DNA of 64,000 nucleotides, from assembly GCF_002260845.1 (NCBI RefSeq), contig NZ_BEDT01000004.1, positions 124,001 to 188,000 of the forward strand, written 5' to 3'. The notes beneath the pieces were generated by a model that did not search any database, was not told the DNA's origin, and worked only from the letters and a program-made list of their open reading frames with translations. Each line of letters starts with the position of its first letter. The first letter of the stretch is position 1. This DNA is from Pseudolactococcus reticulitermitis (GTDB lineage: Bacteria; Bacillota; Bacilli; Lactobacillales; Streptococcaceae). This document shows, in pieces, positions 17,512 to 25,614 of the stretch. A program made the position numbers and the translations under genes.

Positions 17512-18058
17512 AGTGATTAAAAATATCAAATTTGTAAACTCTATTGATTGTTTTGGCGATAAACATGGCGATATTGAAGTCAATCAGTGAGTGGATAAAG
17601 CCACCGATTCCCAAAATCAACAGCAGGGAGACGAGATTTCGACCATCTAGATGGCTAAAACCAGTTGTCAACAGAATATAGACAATGGCGACCTCAGCCA
17701 AGGTATGGATTAAAGCAATGACAACATTGAAAATCTGGAATTTGATACCTTCCGTGTAGTCGCGGTGTTTCCAGAGGAAAAGTGAGCCAATAAGGGCGAA
17801 AATAACATGGGTCGCAGCACGGAAGGTAATCTCAATCGGTAAACCTGAAATCAAGAAACCAAGCGTCGAGCCAAGTGCGACGATGACCGCAACAACTGGT
17901 GAAATCAGCATCCCAATCATAATCGGTACGTGACTAGCAAGCGTGAAGCTGGCAGGCGGAATCACGATTTTGGGCATGACTTGCGGAATGAGAATGGCGA
18001 GCGCTGTCAAAAGCGCAGCAGTTGTCAGCATTGATAAGCGTTTGCGTGTCTGATTCAT
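17510..18058 (-). CDS. niaX: ECF transporter S component, NiaX-like
   Basis: 182 residues, about six hydrophobic helices. The stretch VIPPASFTLASHVPIMIGM and the following AVIVALGSTLGFLISGLPI match the pattern of the NiaX niacin-type S components of energy-coupling-factor transporters. S components bind the vitamin and need the shared EcfA1-EcfA2-EcfT module, which is encoded at 30905-33364. It starts 5 bp after the luxS stop, with its ribosome site (AAAGGTAA) inside the end of luxS, so the two are one operon. The niacin assignment is by family likeness; location next to luxS could mean a different substrate. Confidence 0.65.
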   Translation of the reverse strand: MNQTRKRLSMLTTAALLTALAILIPQVMPKIVIPPASFTLASHVPIMIGMLISPVVAVIVALGSTLGFLISGLPIEITFRAATHVIFALIGSLFLWKHRDYTEGIKFQIFNVVIALIHTLAEVAIVYILLTTGFSHLDGRNLVSLLLILGIGGFIHSLIDFNIAMFIAKTINRVYKFDIFNH

Positions 18059-18063
18059 ATCGG

Positions 18064-18537
18064 TTAAATTACCTTTCTGATAAATGGATCGCTCGAAATA
18101 CCGCGTTCAAGAATGAGTGCAGACCACTCTTTAGCCGTCCAAAGAGAATGGTCACGATAATTCCCGCAAGACTCAATCGTTGTCCCAGGCACATCTGCCC
18201 ATTCAACGACAGTCACAATGGCTTCTAATGAAGATTTGATGACTTTAGCGATGGCTTCTGATGAATGCTCGCCCCACATAATCATGTGAAAGCCGGTGCG
18301 ACAACCAAATGGCGAAAAGTCAATCATCCCATCAATGCGATCACGAATGAGACTCGCCATCAGATGCTCGATGGTATGAAGACCAGCAGTTGGGATTTCT
18401 TGTTCATTGGGTTGCACCAAACGAACGTCAAAGTTCGTGATGATATCACCTTTAGGACCAGTTTCAGTCCCGATTAAGCGGACATAGGGGGCAAGGACCT
18501 TGGTATGGTCGAGTTGGAAAGATTCTACTTCTGCCAT
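18064..18537 (-). CDS. luxS: S-ribosylhomocysteine lyase LuxS
   Basis: 157 residues, full length. It has the metal-binding HTIEH (His54, Glu57, His58), the catalytic Cys in FGCRTG (Cys79) and the metal-ligand Cys124 in CGNYRDH. LuxS splits S-ribosylhomocysteine into homocysteine and DPD, the precursor of autoinducer-2, as part of the activated methyl cycle in the cytoplasm. AGAAGGAG lies before the ATG and a good promoter (18600-18628) upstream. The gene is divergent from the aldo/keto reductase and shares its transcript with the niaX-like gene. Confidence 0.97.
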   Translation of the reverse strand: MAEVESFQLDHTKVLAPYVRLIGTETGPKGDIITNFDVRLVQPNEQEIPTAGLHTIEHLMASLIRDRIDGMIDFSPFGCRTGFHMIMWGEHSSEAIAKVIKSSLEAIVTVVEWADVPGTTIESCGNYRDHSLWTAKEWSALILERGISSDPFIRKVI

Positions 18538-18599
18538 AAATTGATTCTCCTTCTTACGCTGGCGCTCTAGCTAAGTGTGGTTGTTTGGATATAGGCTTA

Positions 18600-18628
18600 A
18601 TTATACTGTAATGTGAATGTTTTGACAA
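18600..18628 (-). promoter_or_regulatory. luxS promoter
   Basis: Read on the minus strand: TTGTCA, 17-bp spacer, TATAAT, about 60 bp before the luxS start. Confidence 0.75.
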
Positions 18629-18661
18629 GAAGAACGGCGTAGAAAATACCATTTCAAATCA

Positions 18662-18690
18662 TTGCAGAAAAATGCTATCTATATTATAAT
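18662..18690 (+). promoter_or_regulatory. Promoter of aldo/keto reductase
   Basis: TTGCAG (18662-18667), 17-bp spacer, TATAAT (18685-18690), about 90 bp before the gene start. Confidence 0.7.
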
Positions 18691-18778
18691 GAAAGCGTGA
18701 ATTGTTCAGCCTTCATCTGAGTTAATCATCGTATTGCACACGAACTTGAGCTTAGGCTCATATCATAGGAGGAAACAC

Positions 18779-19633
18779 ATGACCTTAACAGATACTTACA
18801 CTCTCAACAATGGTGAAAAAATTCCGGTTGTCGGCTTCGGCACGTGGCAAACACCTGATGGCGATGTCGCTGAGAAATCAGTCATCGAAGCGCTTAAAGC
18901 GGGCTACCGTCATCTTGACACGGCGGCTGTCTATAAAAATGAAGCCTCTGTCGGCCGTGGTCTTGCCAATTCTGGTGTGCCACGTGAAGACATCTACGTG
19001 ACGACAAAAGTTTGGAATACGAACACGACCTACGATGAAACAATCGCTGCGATTGACGAAAGTCTGACGAAACTCGGGTTAGACTACGTTGATTTGTTCC
19101 TTATCCATTGGCCAAATCCTGCGCCGATTCGCGAAACAATCGGCTATGAAAAACGCAACGCTGACGTCTGGCGTGCGTTGGAAGCAGGCGTTGCAGCTGG
19201 CAAAATCAAGTCTATCGGCATCTCAAACTTCCGCCCACACCACATCGATGCCCTGCTGAAAACGGCGAAAATTCTACCCGTCGTCAACCAACTTTATGTC
19301 AACCCGAGCGACCAACAAGAAGAAGTCGTCGCTTATAACAAGGCACACAATATCCTGACACAGGCTTACTCGCCACTCGGGACAGGCGAAGTCCTGAGCG
19401 TCCCAGCCTTGGTCGAAATCGCTAACAAACACGGTAAATCACCAGCGCAAATCGCGCTGAAATGGTCGCTACAAAAAGGTTATCTCCCACTACCAAAATC
19501 AGTGACTCCAAGTCGGATCGTTGAAAACGGACAACTCTTTGATTTTGAGCTATCCGCTGAAGATATTGCAACGATTGACACCCTCCACGGTGCCACACGT
19601 CTGACGAGTGATCCCGATCAAACGAATTTCTAA
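18779..19633 (+). CDS. Aldo/keto reductase
   Basis: 284 residues from ATG 18779, chosen for the perfect AGGAGG six bases upstream; an earlier ATG (18734) has no ribosome site. The catalytic tetrad of the superfamily is present: Asp47 and Tyr52 in HLDTAAVYKNE, Lys77 in VTTKVW and His110 in FLIHWP. The NADPH-binding end has PKSVTPSRIVEN. It belongs with the 2,5-diketo-gluconate reductase-like/glyoxal reductase group acting on small aldehydes and ketones. Substrate cannot be told from sequence. Single-gene unit with its own promoter and terminator. Confidence 0.94.
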   Translation: MTLTDTYTLNNGEKIPVVGFGTWQTPDGDVAEKSVIEALKAGYRHLDTAAVYKNEASVGRGLANSGVPREDIYVTTKVWNTNTTYDETIAAIDESLTKLGLDYVDLFLIHWPNPAPIRETIGYEKRNADVWRALEAGVAAGKIKSIGISNFRPHHIDALLKTAKILPVVNQLYVNPSDQQEEVVAYNKAHNILTQAYSPLGTGEVLSVPALVEIANKHGKSPAQIALKWSLQKGYLPLPKSVTPSRIVENGQLFDFELSAEDIATIDTLHGATRLTSDPDQTNF

Positions 19634-19645
19634 AATGAGATTGAA

Positions 19646-19677
19646 AAAAATGCCATTGAAAAAGATGGTGTTTTTTT
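19646..19677 (+). terminator. Terminator of aldo/keto reductase
   Basis: AAAAAAATGCCATT pairs with GATGGTGTTTTTTT (three G-U pairs) around a short A-rich loop. Confidence 0.85.
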
Positions 19678-19739
19678 GTAGTCGCTAGAAAATGAAATAA
19701 TCAATTTTTTAATGTTATACAATTGAAATATAAAATTCA

Positions 19740-19768
19740 ATGACAGCGCTTTCTTTTCGTGGTATAAT
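19740..19768 (+). promoter_or_regulatory. Promoter with cre site, ChW gene
   Basis: ATGACA (19740-19745), 17-bp spacer, TATAAT (19763-19768) with an extended TGG before it. ATGACAGCGCTTTCT (19740-19754) fits the CcpA cre consensus at all but one position and overlaps the -35, so glucose repression is likely. Confidence 0.7.
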
Positions 19769-19819
19769 TGGGTCAACATAGATTGAGGGGAAATTAAAAA
19801 GATTGAAAGGATGGTTTTT

Positions 19820-20496
19820 ATGATGAAAACCAAAGATTTTTCTTTACGTTCCTCTTATTTTATTGGAGAAAATAAGCACAAATGGCGACTTTTTCTAGTG
19901 ATAGCCAGTTTGCTGATAGGGATTGTACTGCTACCTACGACAACTGTCAAGGCAGATGTTGTCGTTCAAGGCACAAGCCTAACAGATGCTGAGCTGACTT
20001 AGTCAATAGACTTCCAGAGGGCTATGAAATAGTTTCAAACGAAAGGTATGAAGCACTTAGCAGGCAACGAGCAGTTACAGGCTTTTTTCACAAATCTCAT
20101 ATTCAAAATTATGGTTGGTCAGATACACTTAATTCTAAACAGTATTATGTAGGGACTGTAGGGAAGAGTTTAAGACTTGAAGCACTCCAATTAACATTTG
20201 CTAATATGAAAACGAGTATTTCATATCGTTCGCACGTTCAAAGCATTGGCTGGCAGTCTTGGGGTTCAAACGGGGCTACTACGGGTACCACTGGTCAAGG
20301 ATTGAGAATGGAGGCTTTTCAAATAACGACTTCAGGAAGATTTGGTGTCTATTATCAAGGACATATGCAAGGAATTGGTTGGGGAGGCTGGATTAGTAGT
20401 TCTGAGACTACATTATTTGGTAGTTATATTGGAACAATAGGTCAGTCGAGACGTTTAGAAGCTGTAAGATTTATAATATATGAACAAATGTTTTAA
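19820..20496 (+). pseudogene. Secreted ChW-repeat protein, frameshifted
   Basis: The first frame gives a signal peptide (hydrophobic about residues 25-45, cleavage near VKA-DV) and stops at TAG just after TSLTDAELT. The next frame, without a start codon, continues DLVNRLPEGYEIV and then carries three ChW-type repeats: QNYGWSDT..GKSLRLEAL, QSIGWQSWGSN..GQGLRMEAF and QGIGWGGWISS..GQSRRLEAV. One missing base near 20000 accounts for the break. ChW (clostridial hydrophobic with conserved W) repeats occur in exported proteins thought to bind carbohydrate or other surface ligands. The join motif LTDAEL-DLVNRLPEG also occurs in the next gene (LTQEEYDDLIRRLPKG). It is either a true pseudogene or a sequence error. 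Confidence 0.75.
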
Positions 20497-20513
20497 ATGA
20501 AGGAGGTAAAAAC

Positions 20514-20855
20514 ATGAAAAGGAAAGTGACCATATCAGTAATTGCGATGGCTTTCTTGGTTGGCATCGGCTTAAAATTGTCAACTGTGGTGGCAGAAGAT
20601 GCAGCCAGTGAGGGGAAAGTCGACCCTGTAGCTGATGTCGAAAAAGTAGAGGAAGGAGAAGACTTTAAATTATTCTGGGATACACCCGCAACACCTGGAG
20701 CAGAAGGTGTTGCAGAGGAAAATCCTCCTTTGACACAAGAAGAATACGACGACCTAATCAGAAGGCTGCCAAAAGGTGCTAGACTTGTTGGCGATATCAA
20801 GGTAATGCCCGGTGTTGTAAAAGATCCAACAAAAGAAACACCAATGCCAGATTAA
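20514..20855 (+). CDS. Small exported acidic protein
   Basis: 113 residues, not recognised. It starts with a signal peptide (MKRKVTISVIAMAFLVGIG, cleavage near VVA-ED); the mature part is acidic and Pro-rich. It shares the motif LTQEEYDDLIRRLPKGARLV with the junction region of the ChW gene 18 bp upstream (LTDAEL-DLVNRLPEGYEIV), so the two come from a common family module. AAGGAGG lies before ATG. Probably co-transcribed with the ChW gene from the cre-controlled promoter. Function unknown. Confidence 0.72.
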   Translation: MKRKVTISVIAMAFLVGIGLKLSTVVAEDAASEGKVDPVADVEKVEEGEDFKLFWDTPATPGAEGVAEENPPLTQEEYDDLIRRLPKGARLVGDIKVMPGVVKDPTKETPMPD

Positions 20856-20907
20856 GGATCTTGTTTAAAAAACGCAACTATGCCCTCTGTTTGAAGAGAG
20901 TTAAAAC

Positions 20908-20935
20908 TTGAAAATCTATCAGAATTTGTTATAAT
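20908..20935 (+). promoter_or_regulatory. Promoter of the riboswitch-ATPase unit
   Basis: TTGAAA (20908-20913), 16-bp spacer, TATAAT (20930-20935) with extended TG-T, directly upstream of the riboswitch. Confidence 0.75.
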
Positions 20936-20945
20936 GAAATAGAAC

Positions 20946-21057
20946 TCAAGGGAGTAGCAAGCAGTTTTCTGCGCAACTATCGCCATTACGGCCGTGTTTC
21001 GGCTCGGTAGTTGCTTAATATGCGAGACTTGTAGCTGTAGCTGCAGGTCTCTTTTTT
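20946..21057 (+). promoter_or_regulatory. yybP-ykoY manganese riboswitch with terminator
   Basis: The 5' part CAAGGGAGTAGC, a small hairpin (GCAG/CTGC), GCAACTATCGCC, a long arm closed by GGTAGTTGC, then TATGCGAGACTTG reproduce the conserved blocks of the yybP-ykoY family. The class senses Mn2+ and is known in Lactococcus lactis upstream of yoaB. An expression platform follows: GAGACTTGTAGCT pairs with AGCTGCAGGTCTC (21024-21051) then TTTTTT, an intrinsic terminator whose 5' arm overlaps the P1 strand CTTG. High Mn2+ should let transcription continue into the ATPase gene. Confidence 0.88.
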
Positions 21058-21164
21058 ATCCGCTGTGATTGCTTTTGGCGTATCAGCTAGTCATCTTGAG
21101 AACGGAGCTATTGTCAAAAATCAGCCTAGTTTCAGGCGTTATTAAATTAAGTAAGGAGACGATA

Positions 21165-23825
21165 TTGTCAGAGAAAAAACATTATACGCAATCCCCAGAA
21201 GAGGTCTTGTTAGATTTGGCAACGACCAAAAAAGGATTGACGTCAACTGAGGCACAGGCACGTCTTACCAAATATGGAAAAAACGAGCTAGATGCTGGCG
21301 AGAAAAAAACACTACTCGCTAAATTTTTAGAGCAATTCAAAGATTTGATGATTATCATCTTGATGATTGCGGCGGTTTTATCTGTGGTGACAAGTGGTGG
21401 CGAAGATATTAGTGATGCCATCATCATCATGGCGGTTGTCATCATCAATGCCGTTTTCGGTGTCTACCAAGAAGGTAAAGCCGAGGCTGCCATCGATGCC
21501 TTGAAATCCATGTCAACACCATCAGCACGTGTCCGTCGTGATGGTCACGTTGAGGAAATTTCATCAGACTTGCTTGTGCCGGGTGATGTCGTATCGCTTG
21601 AAGCAGGGGACGTTGTCCCAGCAGATATGCGTTTGCTCGAAGTCAATTCCCTCAAAATCGAAGAAGCTGCTTTGACTGGCGAATCTGTCCCAGTCGAAAA
21701 AGACTTAGCTGTTGCCGTTGCTGCGGATGCCGGCATCGGTGACCGTGTCAATATGGCCTATCAAAACTCAAACGTGACTTACGGTCGTGGTTTGGGGGTT
21801 GTCGTCGCAACAGGGATGCAAACCGAAGTAGGTAAAATCGCCTCAATGCTCCAAAATGCTGAGGAAACAGATACACCACTCAAACAAAACCTCAACAACT
21901 TGTCGAAAATCTTGACTTATGCGATTTTAGTCATTGCAGCAGTGACATTTGTTGTTGGTGTCTTTGTTCAAGGCCACCCACCACTTGAAGAGTTGATGAC
22001 ATCAGTCGCCCTTGCGGTTGCCGCCATTCCAGAAGGCTTACCAGCCATCGTGACGATTGTCCTTGCGCTTGGTACACAAGTCTTATCTAAGAAAAATGCC
22101 ATTGTCCGTAAATTACCAGCGGTTGAAACACTGGGGTCAACTGAAATTATCGCCTCTGATAAAACTGGGACATTAACCATGAATCAGATGACGGTCGAAA
22201 AAGTTTACACCAACGGTCAATTACAAGATGCGACAGATGAGATTGCTTTCGATGATATGACCCTGCGTATCATGAATTTTGCCAATGATACCAAGATTTC
22301 ACGTGATGGCAAATTAGTCGGTGACCCGACAGAAACAGCACTCGTTCAATACGGGATCGACCATAACTATGACCTGCGCGAGATGTTGAAGGCTGAGCCA
22401 CGCGTGGCAGAATTACCGTTTGATTCTGACCGTAAACTCATGAGTACCGTTCACAAAATCACGGATGAAGAGTTTCTCGTTGCTGTCAAAGGCGCACCAG
22501 ACCAACTCCTCAAACGCATTAGCAAGAAAGTCGTGGCTGGGCAAGTTGTGGCCATGACACAGGCTGACCGCGATGACATTCTAGCGCTCAATAAATCGCT
22601 CGCCAAACAAGCCCTTCGAGTCTTGATGATGGCTTACAAATATGCGCCTGCCGTGCCTGAGCTTGAAAGCGAAAGCCTTGAAAATGACTTGATTTTCGCT
22701 GGTTTGATTGGCATGATTGATCCAGAGCGTAAGGAAGCGGCTGAGGCCGTGCGCGTTGCCAAAGAGGCGGGCATTCGTCCGATTATGATTACCGGCGACC
22801 ACCAAGACACGGCTGAAGCCATCGCCAAACGTCTGGGCATCATCGACGAAGGCGATACCGAAGACCACGTCTTTACAGGCGCTGAGCTGAATGAACTGAG
22901 CGACGAAGATTTCCAAAAAGTGGTGACACAGTACAGCGTTTATGCGCGCGTGTCGCCTGAACATAAGGTTCGTATCGTGAAAGCATGGCAGAACGAAGGT
23001 AAAGTCGTTGCCATGACCGGCGACGGTGTCAACGATGCGCCCGCGCTTAAAACGGCGGATATTGGAATTGGTATGGGGATTACCGGCACAGAGGTGTCTA
23101 AGGGGGCATCTGATATGGTGCTTGCCGATGACAACTTTGCGACGATTATCGTTGCCGTTGAGGAAGGTCGTAAAGTCTTCTCAAATATTCAAAAAACGAT
23201 TCAGTACTTGCTTTCTGCCAATACTGCCGAAGTCTTGACGATTTTCCTAGCGACTTTATTTGGTTGGGATGTCTTGCAGCCCGTTCATTTGCTCTGGATT
23301 AACCTCGTAACGGATACTTTCCCAGCGATTGCGCTTGGTGTTGAGCCAACTGAACCGGGGATTATGACCCACAAACCACGTGGTCGTAAAGCCAGCTTCT
23401 TCTCAGGTGGTGTCTTGTTTGCGACGATTTATCAAGGTCTCTTGCAGGCAGCGCTTGTCCTCGGTGTTTACGGTGCAGCGATTACATGGCCGGTCCACAC
23501 AGGTGCTGAAATGCACGCGGATGCCTTGACGATGGCCTTTGCGACACTTGGTTTAATTCAATTATTCCATGCCTTCAATGCTAAGTCTGTTTACCAATCT
23601 ATCCTGACCGTCGGACCATTCCGCAGCAAGACCTTCAACTGGTCAATTTTAGTGTCATTCATCTTGCTCGGTGTAACCATTGTTGTGCCAGGCTTTAATG
23701 ACATCTTCCACGTGACACATCTTGATGGCTATCAATGGGCGATTGTCCTCGGGGCATCCTTTGCCATGATTGTCATCGTTGAGATTGTCAAAGCTATCCA
23801 ACGCGCTATGGGATTGGATAAATAA
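21165..23825 (+). CDS. yoaB: P-type Ca2+/Mn2+-transporting ATPase
   Basis: 886 residues from TTG 21165, chosen because AAGGAG lies at the right distance and the protein then begins with the family-typical MSEKKHYTQSPEEVL; the open frame extends further up into the riboswitch region. It has the actuator TGES, the phosphorylation site DKTGTLT, PEGLP in helix 4, the hinge TGDGVNDAPAL, and about ten membrane helices as in SERCA/PMR1-type pumps. It pumps divalent cations out of the cytoplasm. Control by the Mn2+ riboswitch makes Mn2+ export the likely role. Followed by a terminator. Confidence 0.94.
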   Translation: MSEKKHYTQSPEEVLLDLATTKKGLTSTEAQARLTKYGKNELDAGEKKTLLAKFLEQFKDLMIIILMIAAVLSVVTSGGEDISDAIIIMAVVIINAVFGVYQEGKAEAAIDALKSMSTPSARVRRDGHVEEISSDLLVPGDVVSLEAGDVVPADMRLLEVNSLKIEEAALTGESVPVEKDLAVAVAADAGIGDRVNMAYQNSNVTYGRGLGVVVATGMQTEVGKIASMLQNAEETDTPLKQNLNNLSKILTYAILVIAAVTFVVGVFVQGHPPLEELMTSVALAVAAIPEGLPAIVTIVLALGTQVLSKKNAIVRKLPAVETLGSTEIIASDKTGTLTMNQMTVEKVYTNGQLQDATDEIAFDDMTLRIMNFANDTKISRDGKLVGDPTETALVQYGIDHNYDLREMLKAEPRVAELPFDSDRKLMSTVHKITDEEFLVAVKGAPDQLLKRISKKVVAGQVVAMTQADRDDILALNKSLAKQALRVLMMAYKYAPAVPELESESLENDLIFAGLIGMIDPERKEAAEAVRVAKEAGIRPIMITGDHQDTAEAIAKRLGIIDEGDTEDHVFTGAELNELSDEDFQKVVTQYSVYARVSPEHKVRIVKAWQNEGKVVAMTGDGVNDAPALKTADIGIGMGITGTEVSKGASDMVLADDNFATIIVAVEEGRKVFSNIQKTIQYLLSANTAEVLTIFLATLFGWDVLQPVHLLWINLVTDTFPAIALGVEPTEPGIMTHKPRGRKASFFSGGVLFATIYQGLLQAALVLGVYGAAITWPVHTGAEMHADALTMAFATLGLIQLFHAFNAKSVYQSILTVGPFRSKTFNWSILVSFILLGVTIVVPGFNDIFHVTHLDGYQWAIVLGASFAMIVIVEIVKAIQRAMGLDK

Positions 23826-23836
23826 TCAAATAGTTT

Positions 23837-23876
23837 AAAAAGCCTTTGTCTGATTGAAAGTGGACAGAGGTTTTTT
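23837..23876 (+). terminator. Terminator of the cation ATPase gene
   Basis: AAAAAGCCTTTGTC pairs with GACAGAGGTTTTTT (G-U pairs allowed) around a 12-base loop. Confidence 0.85.
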
Positions 23877-23936
23877 GTCAATTTAGTCGCATTTCTAGTA
23901 TGAGATAAAGTCAGTAAATAAAAAATTAACATTTTA

Positions 23937-23964
23937 TGTAACCATTTTAGTTTTCATTCGTTAT
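23937..23964 (+). promoter_or_regulatory. Probable ECF-sigma-type promoter
   Basis: TGTAAC, 16-bp spacer, CGTTAT, resembling the TGwAAC/CGT promoters of ECF sigma factors. It lies 24 bp before the sigma gene, as expected for autoregulation. Confidence 0.5.
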
Positions 23965-23987
23965 ATAAGTAAGGAGAGGAGGTAAGC

Positions 23988-24479
23988 GTGATTATCAGCA
24001 AATATGAGCAGATTTTGATGACCTACGCATTAGAAATTCAGCGCTATTTGATCAAAACCGGTGCGAATCCAGCAGATGCACAGGACATTGTCCAAGATGT
24101 GTTAGTCAAGCTGATACAGGCTGATATTGTGCTAGCCTCTGATAAGTTACGACCCTGGCTTTATCGGGTAGCGCTGAGCCGATTTTATGACCTCTATCGA
24201 CGTGAAAAGCGGTATCGGGCACTTTTATCTGAGCAGTTTTATCTGATTTATGGCAATGTCGTTGACTTGGATGACGACAGAAGTTGGCAGCTAGAAAAGG
24301 CTTTGCAGGCGCTAACTGATTACCAGTTAGGTCTTGTGACCTTGTATTATGAAGAAGATAAGTCTGTCAAAGCCATCTCAGAGATTTATCAAATTTCTGA
24401 GGCTAAGGTTAAGACGGATTTGTATCGCCTACGGCAGCAACTCAAACAAGAAATGGAGCAAAATGATGCAACTAGATGA
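23988..24479 (+). CDS. ECF-type RNA polymerase sigma factor
   Basis: 163 residues from GTG 23988 behind AGGAGAGGAGG. Sigma region 2 is seen in DAQDIVQDVLVKLIQ and LRPWLYRVALSRFYDLYR (about residues 27-75). Region 4 helix-turn-helix is KSVKAISEIYQISEAKVKTDLYRLR (about 125-150, Met/Val starts). The length is normal for the ECF group. It overlaps by 17 bp with a membrane protein of anti-sigma type. Signal unknown; cell-envelope stress is common for such pairs. Confidence 0.9.
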   Translation: MIISKYEQILMTYALEIQRYLIKTGANPADAQDIVQDVLVKLIQADIVLASDKLRPWLYRVALSRFYDLYRREKRYRALLSEQFYLIYGNVVDLDDDRSWQLEKALQALTDYQLGLVTLYYEEDKSVKAISEIYQISEAKVKTDLYRLRQQLKQEMEQNDATR

Positions 24480-25467
24480 AAACTTCGACAAGTTGATTAA
24501 AAAAGAAAAATGGAAAAAAATCGTTAAGACAATCGCCATTTCATTTGTGACAACGCTTGTTTTATTGTTCATCGGCTATACTGTGAGCAATAGAGGCATG
24601 GCCTTGCAATACGAAAAAGCAAAAGAAATGGCCAATATCATAGATATGATTGAGTCTCCTAACCTGATTTCGAGGTCCCAGTATTTGAGCAAAACTGGCT
24701 GGGTCACGTCTCAGCTGAAAAGTGAGCGTTTTAAAAACATTGATGGGTACCTAGTCGCAGCGGTACCACTCGAAATCAATTTCAGTCTGTTTGATGTGGG
24801 CTATGCCAGGGATCAAAACTCACCGCTCACCATTCCGATTACAAAAACCAAAGACATAGGTGCCTTTAGCCGAGAAAATGGCGAAAAATTGCCGATGTTT
24901 TTCAATCCCAAACACAAGCAAAAATCAACTGAACAGGAGGCAAAGCCGACACACGAGGCAAGAACTTTATCTGGACTGAAAAATCATGTCGCAGAAGTTG
25001 CTATTTCATTTAAGGAGCCGATGACTTATGCTGAAATTCAGGCTAAACTTCCTGATCATTTACTGATTAACTGGTATTGGTTGGGCATGGCAAGTGACCA
25101 ACTATCGGTCACGGATACCATTGGCAAAGTCATTGGGCTTAATGCAGATGAAGCTGGTAAATTGGAAGATGAGTCATTGGAGACACCCTCTTCAAGTAGC
25201 TGGTCATCTGCCAACTATCCATCTTTTGTGGCAGCCGTAAAAACAGCAGCTGAAAAACGCGGCTATAATGTTGCGGGTATTGACCTCTATCAAGATGCCC
25301 TAAAACAGGTCGAAAAATATCCAACTTTAAAAACCGCCAAGTTTGCAGGGCTTATCGTCAGTGGTCGAACGGAAAATCTGGCGAAACTGGATGATTTACC
25401 TTTCGTTTATGCAACCAATGTCGGTCTTCAAACTGAAATTCTACCTTATATCCAACCGACGAAATGA
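24463..25467 (+). CDS. Anti-sigma factor, membrane protein (Sigma_reg N/C type)
   Basis: 334 residues. ATG 24463 lies inside the end of the sigma gene with GGAG just upstream; an earlier in-frame ATG (24349) lies deep in the sigma gene and is unlikely. It has a short cytoplasmic part (residues 1-22, LDENFDKLIKKEKWKK), one membrane helix (about 23-45) and a large outside domain. The middle begins with GWVTSQLKSERFKNIDGY and the end is TENLAKLDDLPFVYATNVG, a layout of sigma-factor regulators with N- and C-terminal Sigma_reg domains. It would hold the ECF factor inactive until an outside signal arrives. The gene pair is followed by a terminator. Confidence 0.82.
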   Translation: MMQLDENFDKLIKKEKWKKIVKTIAISFVTTLVLLFIGYTVSNRGMALQYEKAKEMANIIDMIESPNLISRSQYLSKTGWVTSQLKSERFKNIDGYLVAAVPLEINFSLFDVGYARDQNSPLTIPITKTKDIGAFSRENGEKLPMFFNPKHKQKSTEQEAKPTHEARTLSGLKNHVAEVAISFKEPMTYAEIQAKLPDHLLINWYWLGMASDQLSVTDTIGKVIGLNADEAGKLEDESLETPSSSSWSSANYPSFVAAVKTAAEKRGYNVAGIDLYQDALKQVEKYPTLKTAKFAGLIVSGRTENLAKLDDLPFVYATNVGLQTEILPYIQPTK

Positions 25468-25473
25468 TTTGAG

Positions 25474-25500
25474 AACCTTGCTAAATTGGCAAGGTTTTTT
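25474..25500 (+). terminator. Terminator of sigma/anti-sigma operon
   Basis: AACCTTGC pairs with GCAAGGTT, then TTTT. Confidence 0.9.
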
Positions 25501-25526
25501 GATGTTCAAATTCCCAAGATAAAAAG

Positions 25527-25556
25527 TTTGACCTTTATTGACTAAAGCGGTATAAT
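25527..25556 (+). promoter_or_regulatory. clpB promoter with CtsR box
   Basis: TTGACC (25528-25533), 17-bp spacer, TATAAT (25551-25556). TTTGACC-TTT-ATTGACT (25527-25543) matches the CtsR heptad repeat with one mismatch and covers the -35, so CtsR heat-shock repression is expected. Confidence 0.85.
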
Positions 25557-25614
25557 AGGATTTAGAGATAGGATATGTCTCTAATCTACTTCTGAAAAAG
25601 GAGAACGAAAAACA

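Noticed and set aside
19820-20496. Programmed frameshift considered for the ChW gene
   Set aside because: No slippery heptamer or following pseudoknot was seen at the break, so mutation or sequence error is simpler.
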